Below, piece after piece: positions 9,169 through 18,297 of a stretch of 64,000 bases of DNA. The DNA lies in the NCBI RefSeq assembly GCF_025960875.1, contig NZ_JAODLR010000011.1:62001-126000 (forward strand), given 5' to 3'. Made by a program: the position numbers and the translations under genes. The stretch's first letter is position 1; each line of letters begins with the position of its first letter. The notes beneath the pieces are model-generated. The model made no database searches. It was not told the origin of the DNA and was given only the letters and a program-made list of their open reading frames with translations. Source of the DNA: Crystallibacter permensis (GTDB lineage: Bacteria > Actinomycetota > Actinomycetes > Actinomycetales > Micrococcaceae).

Positions 9169-9498
9169 GAGAGTCACCTCCGTTTCTGTGGTGTCGGAGG
9201 TAACCAGCATCGGCCCAGACTTGCCTGCTTCCCTCGGTGGGAAGCGCCTGCGGCTGGCCATGGGGCCTGTCAACACCCGGTCTTCGATCGAGACCCCCGG
9301 GCGGCTGTGCATTGCTGCACCGGCCACTCCCGGAAATCACTACCGAGGACCGCGAATGCTTACGACGCCGGTCACTCCTGTTGTGTAATTATGGTTGCCC
9401 ACCTGCCGGATCCCGGCCGGTGGCTCTGCGCCAAGCAAAGCGAAGGCGGCTCTTTCCTATGCCCTCAGCAGTTCAGAAAGAGCCGCCTTCACAGCAGA
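9169..9498 (-). promoter_or_regulatory. rpsO-pnp intergenic region: terminator plus long pnp leader
   Basis: This 330-base stretch has no convincing gene. Its right part holds the rpsO terminator. A CATAAT -10-like element (9393-9388, minus strand) could serve pnp and would give a leader of about 200 bases. A TTGACA at 9273-9268 has no good -10 partner. The left end is the strong pnp ribosome binding site. A long pnp leader agrees with post-transcriptional self-control known for pnp elsewhere, but no specific structure is shown here. Confidence 0.4.
9442..9490 (-). terminator. Terminator-like hairpin after rpsO
   Basis: A perfect 15-bp stem (GAAGGCGGCTCTTTC at 9442-9456 with its complement at 9476-9490) and a 19-base loop, beginning about eight bases past the rpsO stop. 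No clear T run follows, so it may be an RNA-processing or partial termination structure. Confidence 0.7.
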
Positions 9499-9768
9499 CT
9501 AGCGGCGCAGGCCGAGACGCTCAATGAGCGTACGGTAGCGCGTGATGTCGGTGTCGCGCAGGTAAGCCAGCATGCGGCGACGACGACCAACCAGGGCCAT
9601 CAGGCCGCGGCGGGTGTGGTGGTCATGCTTGTGCATCTTCAGGTGTTCCGTCAGGTCCGAGATGCGGCGGGACAGAACTGCAATCTGTACCTCGGGTGAA
9701 CCCGTATCGCCCTCGTGGGTGGCGTATTCCTTGATGATTTCCTGCTTGATAGCGGCGTCTAATGCCAC
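9499..9768 (-). CDS. rpsO: 30S ribosomal protein S15
   Basis: Primary rRNA-binding protein of the 30S platform, binding the central domain of 16S rRNA. The 89-residue product has the full family pattern: [19 protein letters not shown], then [18 protein letters not shown] and a basic C-terminus [20 protein letters not shown]. The start is GTG at 9768, five bases after AGGAG. It lies between ribF (150 bases upstream) and pnp, the standard order. Confidence 0.98.
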   Translation of the reverse strand: MALDAAIKQEIIKEYATHEGDTGSPEVQIAVLSRRISDLTEHLKMHKHDHHTRRGLMALVGRRRRMLAYLRDTDITRYRTLIERLGLRR

Positions 9769-9918
9769 AATAACTCCTAGAAGTTGTGCCGTGAGGCCCG
9801 TTTCAGCACTTCGCTGCCGGGGTCTTCACGCTCGGCCGGGATTGCCGGAACAAGCACAAAGAAATTCAGCCGCCACGGACCGCAGCCGAATTCAGCCCTC
9901 AGTTTACCTGTCCGGGAG

Positions 9919-10899
9919 TTAGTCTGTCGAAAGCAGTGCCCGGGACTGGTCAACGTCGATCTCCATTTGGGCGATCAAAGCCTCCGGCCCGGTGTAGGCG
10001 ACCATGCCGCGCAGCCGGCGGACGAACTCCACCACGACCTGCTGGCCGTAGAGGTTGAAGTCCCCGTTTGCTTCCTTCGGACGGTCGATGACGTGGGCCT
10101 CGACGCGGCGGCTGGCGCCTTCGAACGTCGGATTCGAGCCCACGGAGATAGCGGCCGGCCAGCGCCGGCCCGACTCGTCAAAGAGCCACCCTGCGTAGAT
10201 GCCGTCGGCGGGGATCAGCCCGCTGGCATCCGGGGAAAGGTTAGCGGTCGGGAAGCCCAGTTCGCGCCCCCGGGCATCCCCATGGACCACCTCGCCGCGC
10301 ATCCGGTGCAGCCGGCCCATCACCTGGGCGGCCGTCGCCACGTCACCCTCGGCCAGCGCTTCCCGGACCCAGGAGGAGGAGCAGCGCCGACCCCTGAAGA
10401 GCGAATCCGGGGCGTCCGGCTGGTCCGAACCGTATTCTTCGATCACGTCGACGGCGAAGCCGAACTGCTCGCCGAGTTCCTGCATGGTGTTCAGGTCACC
10501 GGAGTTGCCCTTGCCGAACCGGACGTCGTGGCCAATAACGACGGCGGATGCCCCGAGCGCTTCAACGAAGACTTTGCGGACAAACTCCTCCGGCGTATCG
10601 GATGCAAGCTCGAGCGTGTAGGTCATCATGAGCAGTCCATCGATGCCGGTCTCTTCAAGGGCCTCGATGCGGTCCTGCAGCCCCATGATCTGCTGGGGCG
10701 CTGCCTCGGGACGGTGGACCTGTGCGGGATGGGGATCAAAGGAGATGGCGACGGCGCTGGCGCTGTGACGTGCGGCAGTCTCCACGAGCTTGGCCAGCAC
10801 CTGCTGGTGGCCGCGGTGCACGCCGTCGAAATTGCCCAGCGTTACCACTGATGGACCAAAACCGGAGGGTACTTCGGCCAGGTCTTTCCAGTAGTGCAC
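9919..10899 (-). CDS. ribF: Bifunctional riboflavin kinase / FMN adenylyltransferase
   Basis: Makes FMN and then FAD from riboflavin. The N-terminal FAD synthetase domain (about 1-180) has the nucleotidyltransferase motif VTLGNFDGVHRGHQ and a second conserved run FRGRRCSSSWVREAL (the family normally has an ISSTxIR motif here). The C-terminal riboflavin kinase domain (about 185-310) shows GRELGFPTANL with the GxPTAN substrate motif and the later IDRPKEANGDFNLYGQQVVVEF strand pair. At 326 residues it is of normal length. It stands alone between rpsO and two small membrane-protein genes, in the usual truB-ribF-rpsO neighbourhood. Confidence 0.96.
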   Translation of the reverse strand: MHYWKDLAEVPSGFGPSVVTLGNFDGVHRGHQQVLAKLVETAARHSASAVAISFDPHPAQVHRPEAAPQQIMGLQDRIEALEETGIDGLLMMTYTLELASDTPEEFVRKVFVEALGASAVVIGHDVRFGKGNSGDLNTMQELGEQFGFAVDVIEEYGSDQPDAPDSLFRGRRCSSSWVREALAEGDVATAAQVMGRLHRMRGEVVHGDARGRELGFPTANLSPDASGLIPADGIYAGWLFDESGRRWPAAISVGSNPTFEGASRRVEAHVIDRPKEANGDFNLYGQQVVVEFVRRLRGMVAYTGPEALIAQMEIDVDQSRALLSTD

Positions 10900-11002
10900 A
10901 GCAGGCTCCTCGCATCGTTAGCTATTCATGAGCTGTTCAGTCTCGGCACACCCGGCAAAAATCAGGCGGCGCCGTTGTCCATTATGGACGATCGGGGCGG
11001 TA

Positions 11003-11446
11003 TTACCGCATTCGTTCCGGTCGGGGCCGGTGCCGCCAGAGCCACCAGAGTCCGAGCAGCGGCAGAACCAGCGGAATGTAGCCATAGCCTTGCCCGAAGC
11101 CGGACCAGACGGTGTCCTCCGGCAGCAAGGCCGGGTCCAGCAGGCTCAGCAGGCCCACTGCAACAACGCCGAGCAGTTCAACGCTGATGGCAACGACAGA
11201 GGTCCAGTACCAGCGCACGCCCTTCTTGGCCAAAGCGACGGTGGCCAGGATGTAGACCAGAGCAGCAAAAGCCGAGAGCAGGTAGGCGACCGGTGCCTCG
11301 GTGAATTTTGTGGCGATCTGATAGGACGCCCGGGCCGTGGCCGAGATGGCGAAGACGCCGTACACGGCCACAATCAGTCGTCCCGGTCCGGTTGAACGGG
11401 AGCCGGTTTCCACCGGTTCTGCCGGGGTTTCCTGAGGGGAAGTCAT
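11003..11446 (-). CDS. Small four-helix membrane protein, unknown function
   Basis: Predicted integral membrane protein of 147 residues with a polar N-terminal tail (about 1-25, PETPAEPVETGSRS-like) and four hydrophobic segments, ending in a short Arg-rich tail. The ATG at 11446 is preferred because GGAG lies six bases before it; an ATG at 11464 that overlaps the previous stop is the alternative. It follows another small four-helix gene with at most a 14-base gap, and the two are probably co-transcribed with truB. I do not recognise a family with a known role. The GYGYIPLVLPLLGLWWL stretch near the C-terminus is a recognisable feature for searching. Confidence 0.75.
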   Translation of the reverse strand: MTSPQETPAEPVETGSRSTGPGRLIVAVYGVFAISATARASYQIATKFTEAPVAYLLSAFAALVYILATVALAKKGVRWYWTSVVAISVELLGVVAVGLLSLLDPALLPEDTVWSGFGQGYGYIPLVLPLLGLWWLWRHRPRPERMR

Positions 11447-11460
11447 GCTGTTCTCCGCTT

Positions 11461-11835
11461 TCATACTGCCAAGGCTCCATCCCAGATCTGCTCCATCCGC
11501 ACGAGCATCACGAAAATGGTCAGGCCAACCGCGCCCAGGATCAGGTTGCTCCAGCGGGTCCGCTCCAGAATGGACCACCAGAAGGCCGCGATCGGTACCA
11601 GCAGGGCGGTAATCCAGTACCCCCAGAACTCCCAGACCTCTCCCGCTACCGCCTCTCCCCCGGCCTGCCGGACGATGGCGGCGATGCCATACACCAGCAG
11701 GAAGAGTTCGACGGCGGCTACCGAAAGGATCGTGATGTCATTGGGCGGCTGCTTGATCACCGCAGCGACCACGCAGATCAGTGCGGCGAGAAGGCAGACA
11801 ACTGCTCCGGCAATGAAAAAACCGTCGACGACCAC
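11461..11835 (-). CDS. Small four-helix membrane protein, unknown function
   Basis: A 124-residue hydrophobic protein with four predicted membrane segments (about 5-27, 35-58, 70-90 and 97-113) and no signal peptide. It starts at GTG 11835, whose G is the last base of the truB TAG stop, so it is translationally coupled to truB. The following small membrane-protein gene begins close to its stop. Position next to truB and ribF is conserved enough to suggest a vertical gene, but its role is unknown. The motif WEFWGYWITALLVPIAAFWW is distinctive. Confidence 0.75.
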   Translation of the reverse strand: MVVDGFFIAGAVVCLLAALICVVAAVIKQPPNDITILSVAAVELFLLVYGIAAIVRQAGGEAVAGEVWEFWGYWITALLVPIAAFWWSILERTRWSNLILGAVGLTIFVMLVRMEQIWDGALAV

Positions 11836-12743
11836 TAACGCTTACCCTCATCATTCCCGGCGGCGAAGACCAGCAGAGGTCTGGCCGTTTCGCCCTTGTT
11901 CTCCAAAAGTGCAACCAAAGTTCCATCCGGGGCAAACGCCGCCACCGGCGCCGGGTCCTGCCCGGCAGAGATCCGTCGTCCATGGGACAGATCGGCTGCT
12001 TCGGCGTCGTTCAGTTCACGTGCAGGGAACAGTGCGCGCGCAGCATCATCCAGCTCGAGCATCTGCAGTTCCACTGCCAGTTCCTCCAGCGTTGCTGCGG
12101 CTTCGATGCTGTACGGCCCAACCTGCGTTCGCCGGAGGGCCGTCAGGTGCCCGCCCACTCCCAACGCATTGCCGAGGTCCCGCGCCAGGGCGCGGATGTA
12201 CGTTCCGGACGAGCATTCCACGGTCACGTCCACATCGAGCAGTTTGCCCCCGCGTTCGCGCCGGACATGATGGATGTCGAAACGGCTGACAGTCACCGGC
12301 CGGGCAGCGAGTTTCACCTCGTTGCCGGCCCGGACCCGCGCATAGGACCGCTCGCCATTGACCTTGATGGCGGAAACGCTGCTGGGAACCTGCTGGATTT
12401 CTCCAGTCAGCGCGGCGACGGCAGCGTGGATCTCCTGCTCGGTGACCGCGGCGGCAATGGTTTCGTTGAGGACTTCACCCTCGGCGTCGTCCGTGACGGT
12501 GGACTGGCCGAGCCTGATGGTTGCCGTGTAGGTCTTCGAGGTGCCCACAATGTACGTCAGCAGCCGCGTGGCCCGGTTGATGCCCACCACCAGCACGCCG
12601 GTGGCCATCGGGTCCAAGGTACCGGCATGTCCCACTTTTCGGGTCCCCGCCAGCCGCCGCATGCGGCCCACCACGTCATGGCTGGTCCACCCCTGCGGCT
12701 TGTCCACGATTATTAGTCCTGAACGGACCGGCCCGGAATTCAC
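11835..12743 (-). CDS. truB: tRNA pseudouridine(55) synthase TruB
   Basis: Converts uridine 55 of tRNA to pseudouridine in the T loop. The catalytic motif GTLDPMATG has the active Asp at about residue 44. The protein opens with SGLIIVDKPQGWTSHDVV, then GRMRRLAGTRKVGHA, and later has AEGEVLNETIAA and a C-terminal domain of the actinobacterial type. With GTG at 12743 it has 302 residues, the family length. The GGAAGG before this GTG is unusually close, so an ATG at 12824, overlapping the end of the deaminase gene, is an alternative. It is first in a run with two small membrane proteins. Confidence 0.94.
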   Translation of the reverse strand: MNSGPVRSGLIIVDKPQGWTSHDVVGRMRRLAGTRKVGHAGTLDPMATGVLVVGINRATRLLTYIVGTSKTYTATIRLGQSTVTDDAEGEVLNETIAAAVTEQEIHAAVAALTGEIQQVPSSVSAIKVNGERSYARVRAGNEVKLAARPVTVSRFDIHHVRRERGGKLLDVDVTVECSSGTYIRALARDLGNALGVGGHLTALRRTQVGPYSIEAAATLEELAVELQMLELDDAARALFPARELNDAEAADLSHGRRISAGQDPAPVAAFAPDGTLVALLENKGETARPLLVFAAGNDEGKR

Positions 12744-12804
12744 GCCTTCCAGTATATGGGGTTGGCTGCCCGGTCCATTCACGCCGTCGACGGCCCCAGA
12801 AACC

Positions 12805-13287
12805 TCAGTACTCCGTTTTGGCATCAAGTTGTTCCCAGCTGCGGAAGGGTTCCTGCGATGTCGGCACCACAATCTGCTCCACCGGCATGAGACTAAGATC
12901 TCCCCTGCCCTGGATATAGTCGTAGAAGTCGGCGTCGTCAAAGCCTGCCCGGGCAGCGTCCTGGCGGTCGGCGGCAAAGTACACGTGGTCCAACCGCGAC
13001 CAGAGAGCGGCGGAGAGGCACAGCGGGCACGGTTCGCAACTGCTGTAGAGGGAGCAGCCGGCGAGATTGAAGGTTCCAAGTTCGCTGCAGGCATGGCGGA
13101 TTGCCACTACTTCCGCATGCGCCGTCGGATCATTGTTCGCAGTCACGCGGTTGCTGCCCTCGAAGATTCTTCCGTCGGGGGCCACCACGATCGCGCCGAA
13201 GGGCCCGCCTTCGGCACCGACGTTGCGCACGGCCAGGGCTACCGTCCGGGCGAGATACCCGGCTACGCGATCAGCATCGTTTTCCAT
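12805..13287 (-). CDS. guaD: Guanine deaminase (CDA-fold, GuaD type)
   Basis: Zinc deaminase of the cytidine deaminase fold that most closely resembles the bacterial GuaD enzymes turning guanine into xanthine. Zinc motifs are THAE-type HAE at residues 57-59 and SSCEPCPLC with Cys 84 and 87. The stretch ARAGFDDADFYDYI and the C-terminus ending in KTEY match GuaD closely and separate it from TadA and cytosine deaminases. Length (160 residues) is normal. It may be co-transcribed with truB, but no functional link is evident. A related nucleoside deaminase specificity cannot be excluded. Confidence 0.85.
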   Translation of the reverse strand: MENDADRVAGYLARTVALAVRNVGAEGGPFGAIVVAPDGRIFEGSNRVTANNDPTAHAEVVAIRHACSELGTFNLAGCSLYSSCEPCPLCLSAALWSRLDHVYFAADRQDAARAGFDDADFYDYIQGRGDLSLMPVEQIVVPTSQEPFRSWEQLDAKTEY

Positions 13288-13310
13288 GGTTTCCTTTAAT
13301 CCTTTGATCG

Positions 13311-13339
13311 TTGACAGTGGGATAACGCAGGACTACCTT
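13311..13339 (+). promoter_or_regulatory. Candidate promoter of the ScyD-like gene
   Basis: A consensus -35 TTGACA (13311-13316) is followed after 17 bases by TACCTT (13334-13339), a weak -10. It would give a leader of about 140 bases before the GTG at 13486. A short inverted pair AGCACCG/CGGTGCT lies in that leader. Confidence 0.45.
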
Positions 13340-13485
13340 GACCCTACTGCTACCAGGGCAGCATCCGTTGGGGAGCACCGAGGGCCGCCGGTGCTGTTGC
13401 CTCATAGGCATTAACATCTTCATCCAACAGGCCCCGCCCGTGCCTGCCGGGGCACGCCTGCCGGCCATGCACAGGAGCAATAGCT

Positions 13486-14619
13486 GTGAAAAACACCAAG
13501 TTAAGCATCGCCTTGCCCATCGCCCTTGGAATGGCTCTGACTTCCGGGATCGCCACAGCCAGCGCGTCGCACCGCGATGATCCCCGTCCGCGCCACGTCG
13601 AAACTCTCACCGTCGATCCCCCGCTGTTCTCGCCGTTGAGCCTGGCTACCGGCAGGGGGAACGCCGAGGTCTATGTCACGCAGAACTTCGCCGGCACCCT
13701 TGACCGCATCACGGAGGACGGGGACCTGCGCAATGTCTACAAGGCGGCAAAGAAGGGAACGGAAGTCGGCGCGGTCTCGCGCTTCCGCGACACCTTGTAT
13801 TTCATGGAGGGTACCGGTGCGGGCGAACACGATCCTGCGCCGAACGTCCAAGTCATCAAGTCCCGGTCCGATAACGGCAGGGTCCGCGACATCGCCGATG
13901 TTGCCAAACATGAGGCTAAGCATAATCCGGACGGGAAGGTGACCTACGGTTTCCGCCACGTCGACAGCAAGAGCTGCCTCGGCCAGATCAAGATGCCCAT
14001 GGACCGGCCCGACAAGTACAAAGGAGGCGTGGATTCGCACGCCTATGCCACCGCGGTAAGCCGGCGCAGCATCTTTGTCGCCGATGCCGGCGCCAACGCG
14101 ATCTTCAGGATCAACAAAGACTCTGAACGAGTAAGGACCGTTGCGGTACTTCCCGCCACCAGGGTCAAAATCACCAAGGAGCTGGCCCGGGAGAAGAAAC
14201 TGCCGGACTGCGTGGTCGGTGAACGCCTTTATCTTGAACCGGTACCAACCGACGTCGAAATCGGCGACGACGGCTGGCTGTACGTCAGCACGCTGCCCGG
14301 CGGGGCCGAAGACACCAGCTGGGGCGAGCTCGGAGCCGTCTACAAGGTCCATCCGAGGACGGGAAAAACCGTCGAAATAGCGGATGGATTCGCCGGTGCC
14401 ACCGGACTGGCGCTGAGCAGCCGAGGGGACATTTACGTGGCCGAGATGTTCGGCGGCAAGATCTCCGTCGTCAAGGACGACAGCGACAGAGTGCGTACCT
14501 TCCTCAAAACCAAGGTCCCGGGAGCGGTGGAGATCGAGGGCCGGACTCTGTACGCCACCGTGAACGCTGCACCGCAGATGCCTGCGGCCGGGCAGGTGAT
14601 CAAGGTCCGTCTCCGGTAA
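13486..14619 (+). CDS. Secreted ScyD/ScyE-family beta-propeller protein
   Basis: Exported protein of 377 residues with a clear signal peptide (hydrophobic core IALPIALGMALTSGI, cleavage likely after ASA near residue 28). The mature part has repeated NHL/SMP-30-like blades, for example IFVADAGANAIFRIN, VEIGDDGWLYVSTLPGG and LALSSRGDIYVAEMFGGKISVV. This matches the ScyD/ScyE family, named from cyanobacterial scytonemin genes but common in actinobacteria, where the function is not established. The start is GTG 13486, eight bases after GGAG. It is a single gene pointing right inside a leftward block, with its own promoter candidate and a strong terminator. No scytonemin genes are nearby, so that role should not be assumed. 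Confidence 0.85.
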   Translation: MKNTKLSIALPIALGMALTSGIATASASHRDDPRPRHVETLTVDPPLFSPLSLATGRGNAEVYVTQNFAGTLDRITEDGDLRNVYKAAKKGTEVGAVSRFRDTLYFMEGTGAGEHDPAPNVQVIKSRSDNGRVRDIADVAKHEAKHNPDGKVTYGFRHVDSKSCLGQIKMPMDRPDKYKGGVDSHAYATAVSRRSIFVADAGANAIFRINKDSERVRTVAVLPATRVKITKELAREKKLPDCVVGERLYLEPVPTDVEIGDDGWLYVSTLPGGAEDTSWGELGAVYKVHPRTGKTVEIADGFAGATGLALSSRGDIYVAEMFGGKISVVKDDSDRVRTFLKTKVPGAVEIEGRTLYATVNAAPQMPAAGQVIKVRLR

Positions 14620-14632
14620 CCGTCGGCAGAAA

Positions 14633-14669
14633 GCAGAAAGCGGCAGACCCATGGTCTGCCGCTTTCTGC
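14633..14669. terminator. Bidirectional terminator between the ScyD-like gene and rbfA
   Basis: A perfect 17-bp stem (GCAGAAAGCGGCAGACC at 14633-14649, complement at 14653-14669) with a three-base loop, between two convergent genes. Confidence 0.85.
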
Positions 14670-14687
14670 ACTGCCGATCGGCCGAGG

Positions 14688-15161
14688 CTACTTGGCTGCC
14701 TCGTCCGGTTCGTCGGTGAAGCCTTCTACGTCTTCGTCGTCCTCGTCGTCCTTGCGGTAAGGATCGGACTCGCCGGCGAAAACTGCACCCTCTGCCAGGG
14801 CAGCAACTTCGGCATCGCGGGCCTTGGCTGCCCGCAGCAGTTCCTCGAGATGACTGGCGTTGACCGGAATTTCGTCAGGGACGAACTCCAGGGTCGGGGT
14901 CAGCCGTACCGTGATGTTCTTGCCAACCTCGGAGCGCAGGACTCCCTTGGCGGACTCCAGCGCCTTGCGGGTGTCCGCCTGCTGGGTCTCGTCGCCGAAG
15001 ACGGTGTAGTAAAGCGTGGCGTGCTGCAAGTCGTTGGTGACACGGGCGTCCGTAATGGTGACAAAACCGAGCCGCGGGTCCTTGACCCGGCGCTCCAGCG
15101 CTTGTGCAACCACAACTTTAATCCGGTCTGCCAGTTTTGCGGCGCGTGCTGGATCGGCCAT
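14688..15161 (-). CDS. rbfA: 30S ribosome-binding factor RbfA
   Basis: Assembly factor that binds free 30S subunits and helps mature the 5' end of 16S rRNA. The 157-residue protein has the KH-like core (ADRIKVVVAQALERRVKDPR, then LGFVTITDARVTNDLQHATL and the YYTVFGDE strand) and an acidic tail rich in Asp/Glu from about residue 130, as in other actinobacteria. It follows infB after a 78-base gap that holds a hairpin, and its own GAGGAGGGG site precedes the ATG. Confidence 0.96.
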   Translation of the reverse strand: MADPARAAKLADRIKVVVAQALERRVKDPRLGFVTITDARVTNDLQHATLYYTVFGDETQQADTRKALESAKGVLRSEVGKNITVRLTPTLEFVPDEIPVNASHLEELLRAAKARDAEVAALAEGAVFAGESDPYRKDDEDDEDVEGFTDEPDEAAK

Positions 15162-15190
15162 AGCCCCTCCTCATGGTGTGTTGGTGAAGG

Positions 15191-15228
15191 TGCAGGCGCC
15201 CGGCGGTTGTGACCGCCGGGCGCCTGCA
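15191..15228 (-). terminator. Strong hairpin between infB and rbfA
   Basis: A 17-bp perfect stem (15191-15207 with 15212-15228) and a TGTG loop, 12 bases after the infB stop. No T run follows, so it may be a partial terminator or an mRNA end stabiliser that tunes rbfA expression. Confidence 0.65.
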
Positions 15229-15239
15229 TCGGAGATTAC

Positions 15240-18161
15240 TTAGGCGCGCGGCTTCTCGCGCATCTCGAAGGTCTCGATCATGTCGCCTTCCTTCAGGTCG
15301 TTGAACGACCCCAGGCCGATACCGCACTCGAAGCCCTCGCGGACCTCGGTGGCGTCATCCTTGAACCGCTTCAGCGAGTCAACGCTGAGGTTGTCGCCGA
15401 TGATCTTGCCATCGCGGCTAACACGGGCCTTGGTATTACGCCGGATGATGCCGGAGCGGACGATGGAACCTGCGATGTTTCCGTGCTTGGAAGAGCGGAA
15501 GATCTCGCGGATTTCAGCCGTTCCAAGCTGGAACTCTTCGTATTCCGGCTTGAGCATGCCCTTGAGGGCCAGCTCGATATCGTCGATGGCTGCGTAGATG
15601 ACCGAGTAGAAGCGCATGTCCACGCCCTCGCGGTCAGCCAATTCAGCCACACGCTCGGCGGGCTTGACGTTGAACCCGATGATGATCGCGTTGTCGACCG
15701 TCGCCAAGTTGACGTCGTTCTGCGTGATGGCACCGACACCGCGGTGGATGACGCGCAGCTGCACACCTTCGCCAACATCGATCTTGAGCAGCGAGTCTTC
15801 CAGAGCTTCAACCGCACCGGAAACGTCACCCTTGAGGATGAGGTTGAGGGTATCAACCTTGCCCTCGGCCACAGCCTTGTCGAAGTCTTCAAGGCTGATG
15901 CGCTTGCGGCGCTTGGCCAGGGCGGCGTTGCGGTCCGCAGCCTCACGCTTCTCAGCGATCTGGCGGGCGGTCCGCTCGTCGTCGGTAACCAGGAAGGTGT
16001 CGCCGGCACGCGGCACGGTCGACAGACCCAGTACCTGGACCGGACGGGACGGCTCCGCGGCTTCGACCGTGTCGCCGTTCTCGTTGAACATGGCGCGGAC
16101 GCGGCCGTGGGCAATACCGGCAACGATCGTGTCGCCGACATGCAGCGTACCGGACTGGACCAGCACGGTTGCCACCGCACCACGGCCCTTGTCCAGGTTC
16201 GCTTCGATGGCGATACCGCGGGCGTCCTTGTTCGGGTTGGCACGCAGGTCCAGTGCAGCGTCTGCAGTCAGCAGCACGGCCGAGAGCAGATCGTCGATGT
16301 TCAGGGTCTGACGCGCAGAGACGTCCACGAACATCGTGTCGCCGCCGTACTCCTCCGGAACCAGACCGTATTCGGTCAGCTGGCCGCGGATCTTCTCCGG
16401 GTTGGCGCCTTCCTTGTCGATCTTGTTCACGGCCACGACGATCGGCACATTGGCCGCCTGGGCGTGGTTGAGCGCCTCGATGGTCTGCGGCATGACGCCG
16501 TCATCGGCTGCGACGACCAGGATGGCGATGTCGGTGACCTTCGCACCACGGGCACGCATGGCGGTGAACGCCTCGTGGCCCGGAGTATCGATGAAGGTGA
16601 TCCGGCGATCGCGTCCGTCATGCTCGACGCCGATCTGGTAGGCACCAATGTGCTGGGTAATGCCGCCGTGCTCGCCTTCAACAACCTTGGTGTTGCGGAT
16701 GGCATCGAGCAGTCGGGTCTTACCGTGGTCAACGTGGCCCATGACAGTGACAACGGCCGCACGCTTCTCCAACTCTGCATCGCCCTCAGCCTCAAGTTCG
16801 GCATCGAGGTCGATGTCGAAGGAGTCCAGCAGCTCGCGCTCTTCGTCCTCGGGGGAAACAACCTGGATCTTGTAGCCCAGTTCCTCACCCAGCAGTTCGA
16901 AGGTTTCCTCGTCCAGAGACTGGGTAGCCGTAGCCATTTCACCGAGGTGGAACAGCACGGTGACCAGTGCAGCCGGGTTGGCCTCGATCTTGTCGGCAAA
17001 GTCCGTGATCGAAGAACCACGGCGCAGGCGCACAACGGTCTTGCCGTCGCCGCGGGGTACGCTCACGCCACCCAGCGACGGAGCACTCATCTGCTCCAGC
17101 TCCTGGCGCTTGGCGCGCTTGGACTTGCGCTGCTTGCCGCGGCCGGCGCCTCCCTTACCGAAAGCACCCTGGGTTCCGCCGCGTCCGCGGCCACCCTTGC
17201 CGAAGCCGCCGCCGGCGGGAGCACCGCCACCGGGGCCACCGGTACCCGGACGGCCGGGAGCACCCGGACGGCCTGGAGCACCGCCGCGGCCGGCAGGTGC
17301 CGGACGCTCGGTACGGTTGGGCATCATGCCCGGAGTCGGACGTGCGCCGCCCGGACCGCCGCCGGGACCGCCACCCGGACGCGGAGCACCCGGACGCGGA
17401 GCACCGGGGCGCGGGGCACCCGGACGGGGTGCACCCGGACGCGGAGCACCGGGACGGGGACCGCCCTGGCCTGCAGCCGGACGCGGTCCGCCCTGTCCTG
17501 CTGCCGCCGGACGGGGAGCCCCGTCACGGCCGCCGCGGGGCATGCCCTGCGAGGTTGCAAAAGGATTGTTTCCCGGACGCGGTGCACGCTCGCCATCACG
17601 CTCGCGGTCGCCACGGGCGCCGCGGGGCATGCCCTGCGAGGTTGCAAACGGGTTGTTGCCGGGGCGGGGGGCGCCACCGGCACGGGTGCCGCCTGGACGC
17701 GGAGCAGCGGCGGCGGGCTTGGCGGGCGCCGCTGCGCCCGGCTTCGCCGGTGCCGGTGTATCGGACGTGGCAGCCGGAGCCGCAGGCGCGGCCGGGGCCT
17801 GAGCCTGGGGAGCCGGTGCCGCTGGTGCAGCCGGAGCCTGGGCAGCCGGAGCCGGAGCCTGGGCAGCCGGAGCTGCAGGCGCACTGGGTGCGGCCGGCTG
17901 TGCGGCAGCTGGCTTCGCTTCGGTTTTGGGCCCGGGCGTCGGGGCACCCGCCGGCTTCGGTGCAGCCTTGGCTGCCGGAGCGGGGGAAGCATTCTTCGCC
18001 GGAGCGGCGGGGTAGGCGTCGCGAAGCTTCTTCACGACGGGCGCCTCAATGGTGGATGAGGCGGACCGGACGAATTCGCCCAGTTCCTGCAGTTTTGCTA
18101 CTGCATCTTTCGAGGTAATACCGAGCTCTTTTGCGAGCTCGTGTACGCGGACCTTGGCCAC
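15240..18161 (-). CDS. infB: Translation initiation factor IF-2
   Basis: GTPase that brings initiator tRNA to the ribosome and promotes subunit joining. The 973-residue protein starts at GTG 18161 ([20 protein letters not shown], the IF2-N domain). Residues about 55-330 are a low-complexity Ala/Pro then Arg/Gly/Pro linker with internal repeats, and a basic segment [18 protein letters not shown] precedes the core. The GTPase domain has [20 protein letters not shown] and NKID, followed by domains II-IV ending in [19 protein letters not shown]-like sequence (here [10 protein letters not shown]). It is downstream of ylxR and nusA, as in the nusA-infB operon. Confidence 0.97.
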   Translation of the reverse strand: MAKVRVHELAKELGITSKDAVAKLQELGEFVRSASSTIEAPVVKKLRDAYPAAPAKNASPAPAAKAAPKPAGAPTPGPKTEAKPAAAQPAAPSAPAAPAAQAPAPAAQAPAAPAAPAPQAQAPAAPAAPAATSDTPAPAKPGAAAPAKPAAAAPRPGGTRAGGAPRPGNNPFATSQGMPRGARGDRERDGERAPRPGNNPFATSQGMPRGGRDGAPRPAAAGQGGPRPAAGQGGPRPGAPRPGAPRPGAPRPGAPRPGAPRPGGGPGGGPGGARPTPGMMPNRTERPAPAGRGGAPGRPGAPGRPGTGGPGGGAPAGGGFGKGGRGRGGTQGAFGKGGAGRGKQRKSKRAKRQELEQMSAPSLGGVSVPRGDGKTVVRLRRGSSITDFADKIEANPAALVTVLFHLGEMATATQSLDEETFELLGEELGYKIQVVSPEDEERELLDSFDIDLDAELEAEGDAELEKRAAVVTVMGHVDHGKTRLLDAIRNTKVVEGEHGGITQHIGAYQIGVEHDGRDRRITFIDTPGHEAFTAMRARGAKVTDIAILVVAADDGVMPQTIEALNHAQAANVPIVVAVNKIDKEGANPEKIRGQLTEYGLVPEEYGGDTMFVDVSARQTLNIDDLLSAVLLTADAALDLRANPNKDARGIAIEANLDKGRGAVATVLVQSGTLHVGDTIVAGIAHGRVRAMFNENGDTVEAAEPSRPVQVLGLSTVPRAGDTFLVTDDERTARQIAEKREAADRNAALAKRRKRISLEDFDKAVAEGKVDTLNLILKGDVSGAVEALEDSLLKIDVGEGVQLRVIHRGVGAITQNDVNLATVDNAIIIGFNVKPAERVAELADREGVDMRFYSVIYAAIDDIELALKGMLKPEYEEFQLGTAEIREIFRSSKHGNIAGSIVRSGIIRRNTKARVSRDGKIIGDNLSVDSLKRFKDDATEVREGFECGIGLGSFNDLKEGDMIETFEMREKPRA
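17374..17460 (-). repeat. 15-bp tandem repeat in infB coding Arg-Pro-Gly-Ala-Pro
   Basis: About six in-frame copies of a 15-base unit (variants of ggacgcggagcaccc on the plus strand) encode RPGAP repeats in the IF-2 linker. A multiple-of-three unit keeps the frame when copy number changes. Confidence 0.85.
17534..17667 (-). repeat. Duplicated 47-bp segment in infB, 87 bp apart
   Basis: The segments 17534-17580 and 17621-17667 are near copies, each encoding [17 protein letters not shown] in the IF-2 linker. The 87-base offset equals 29 codons, so both are in frame. Confidence 0.8.
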
Positions 18162-18297
18162 ATTTCTCCTGTCTCGGTCCGCACCGAGCCAGGCACGAAC
18201 CGTCTATTTCTTGCTGCGGCCTTCTGCGCCGTGCGGAACGCACATCGCACTCAGACCGTGGGCAGCGCACAACAGATAAGTCATCGTTGGGCACTCA

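Noticed and set aside
9268-9273. TTGACA upstream of pnp as a -35 element
   Set aside because: No acceptable -10 lies 16-18 bases downstream.
7117-9699. 860-codon open frame on the plus strand opposite pnp and rpsO
   Set aside because: It is the antisense shadow of pnp and rpsO in GC-rich DNA. Its product is low in recognisable motifs, and pnp is unmistakable.
15483-18059. 858-codon open frame on the plus strand opposite infB
   Set aside because: Antisense shadow of infB; the Thr/Gly/Arg-rich product mirrors the IF-2 linker repeats.
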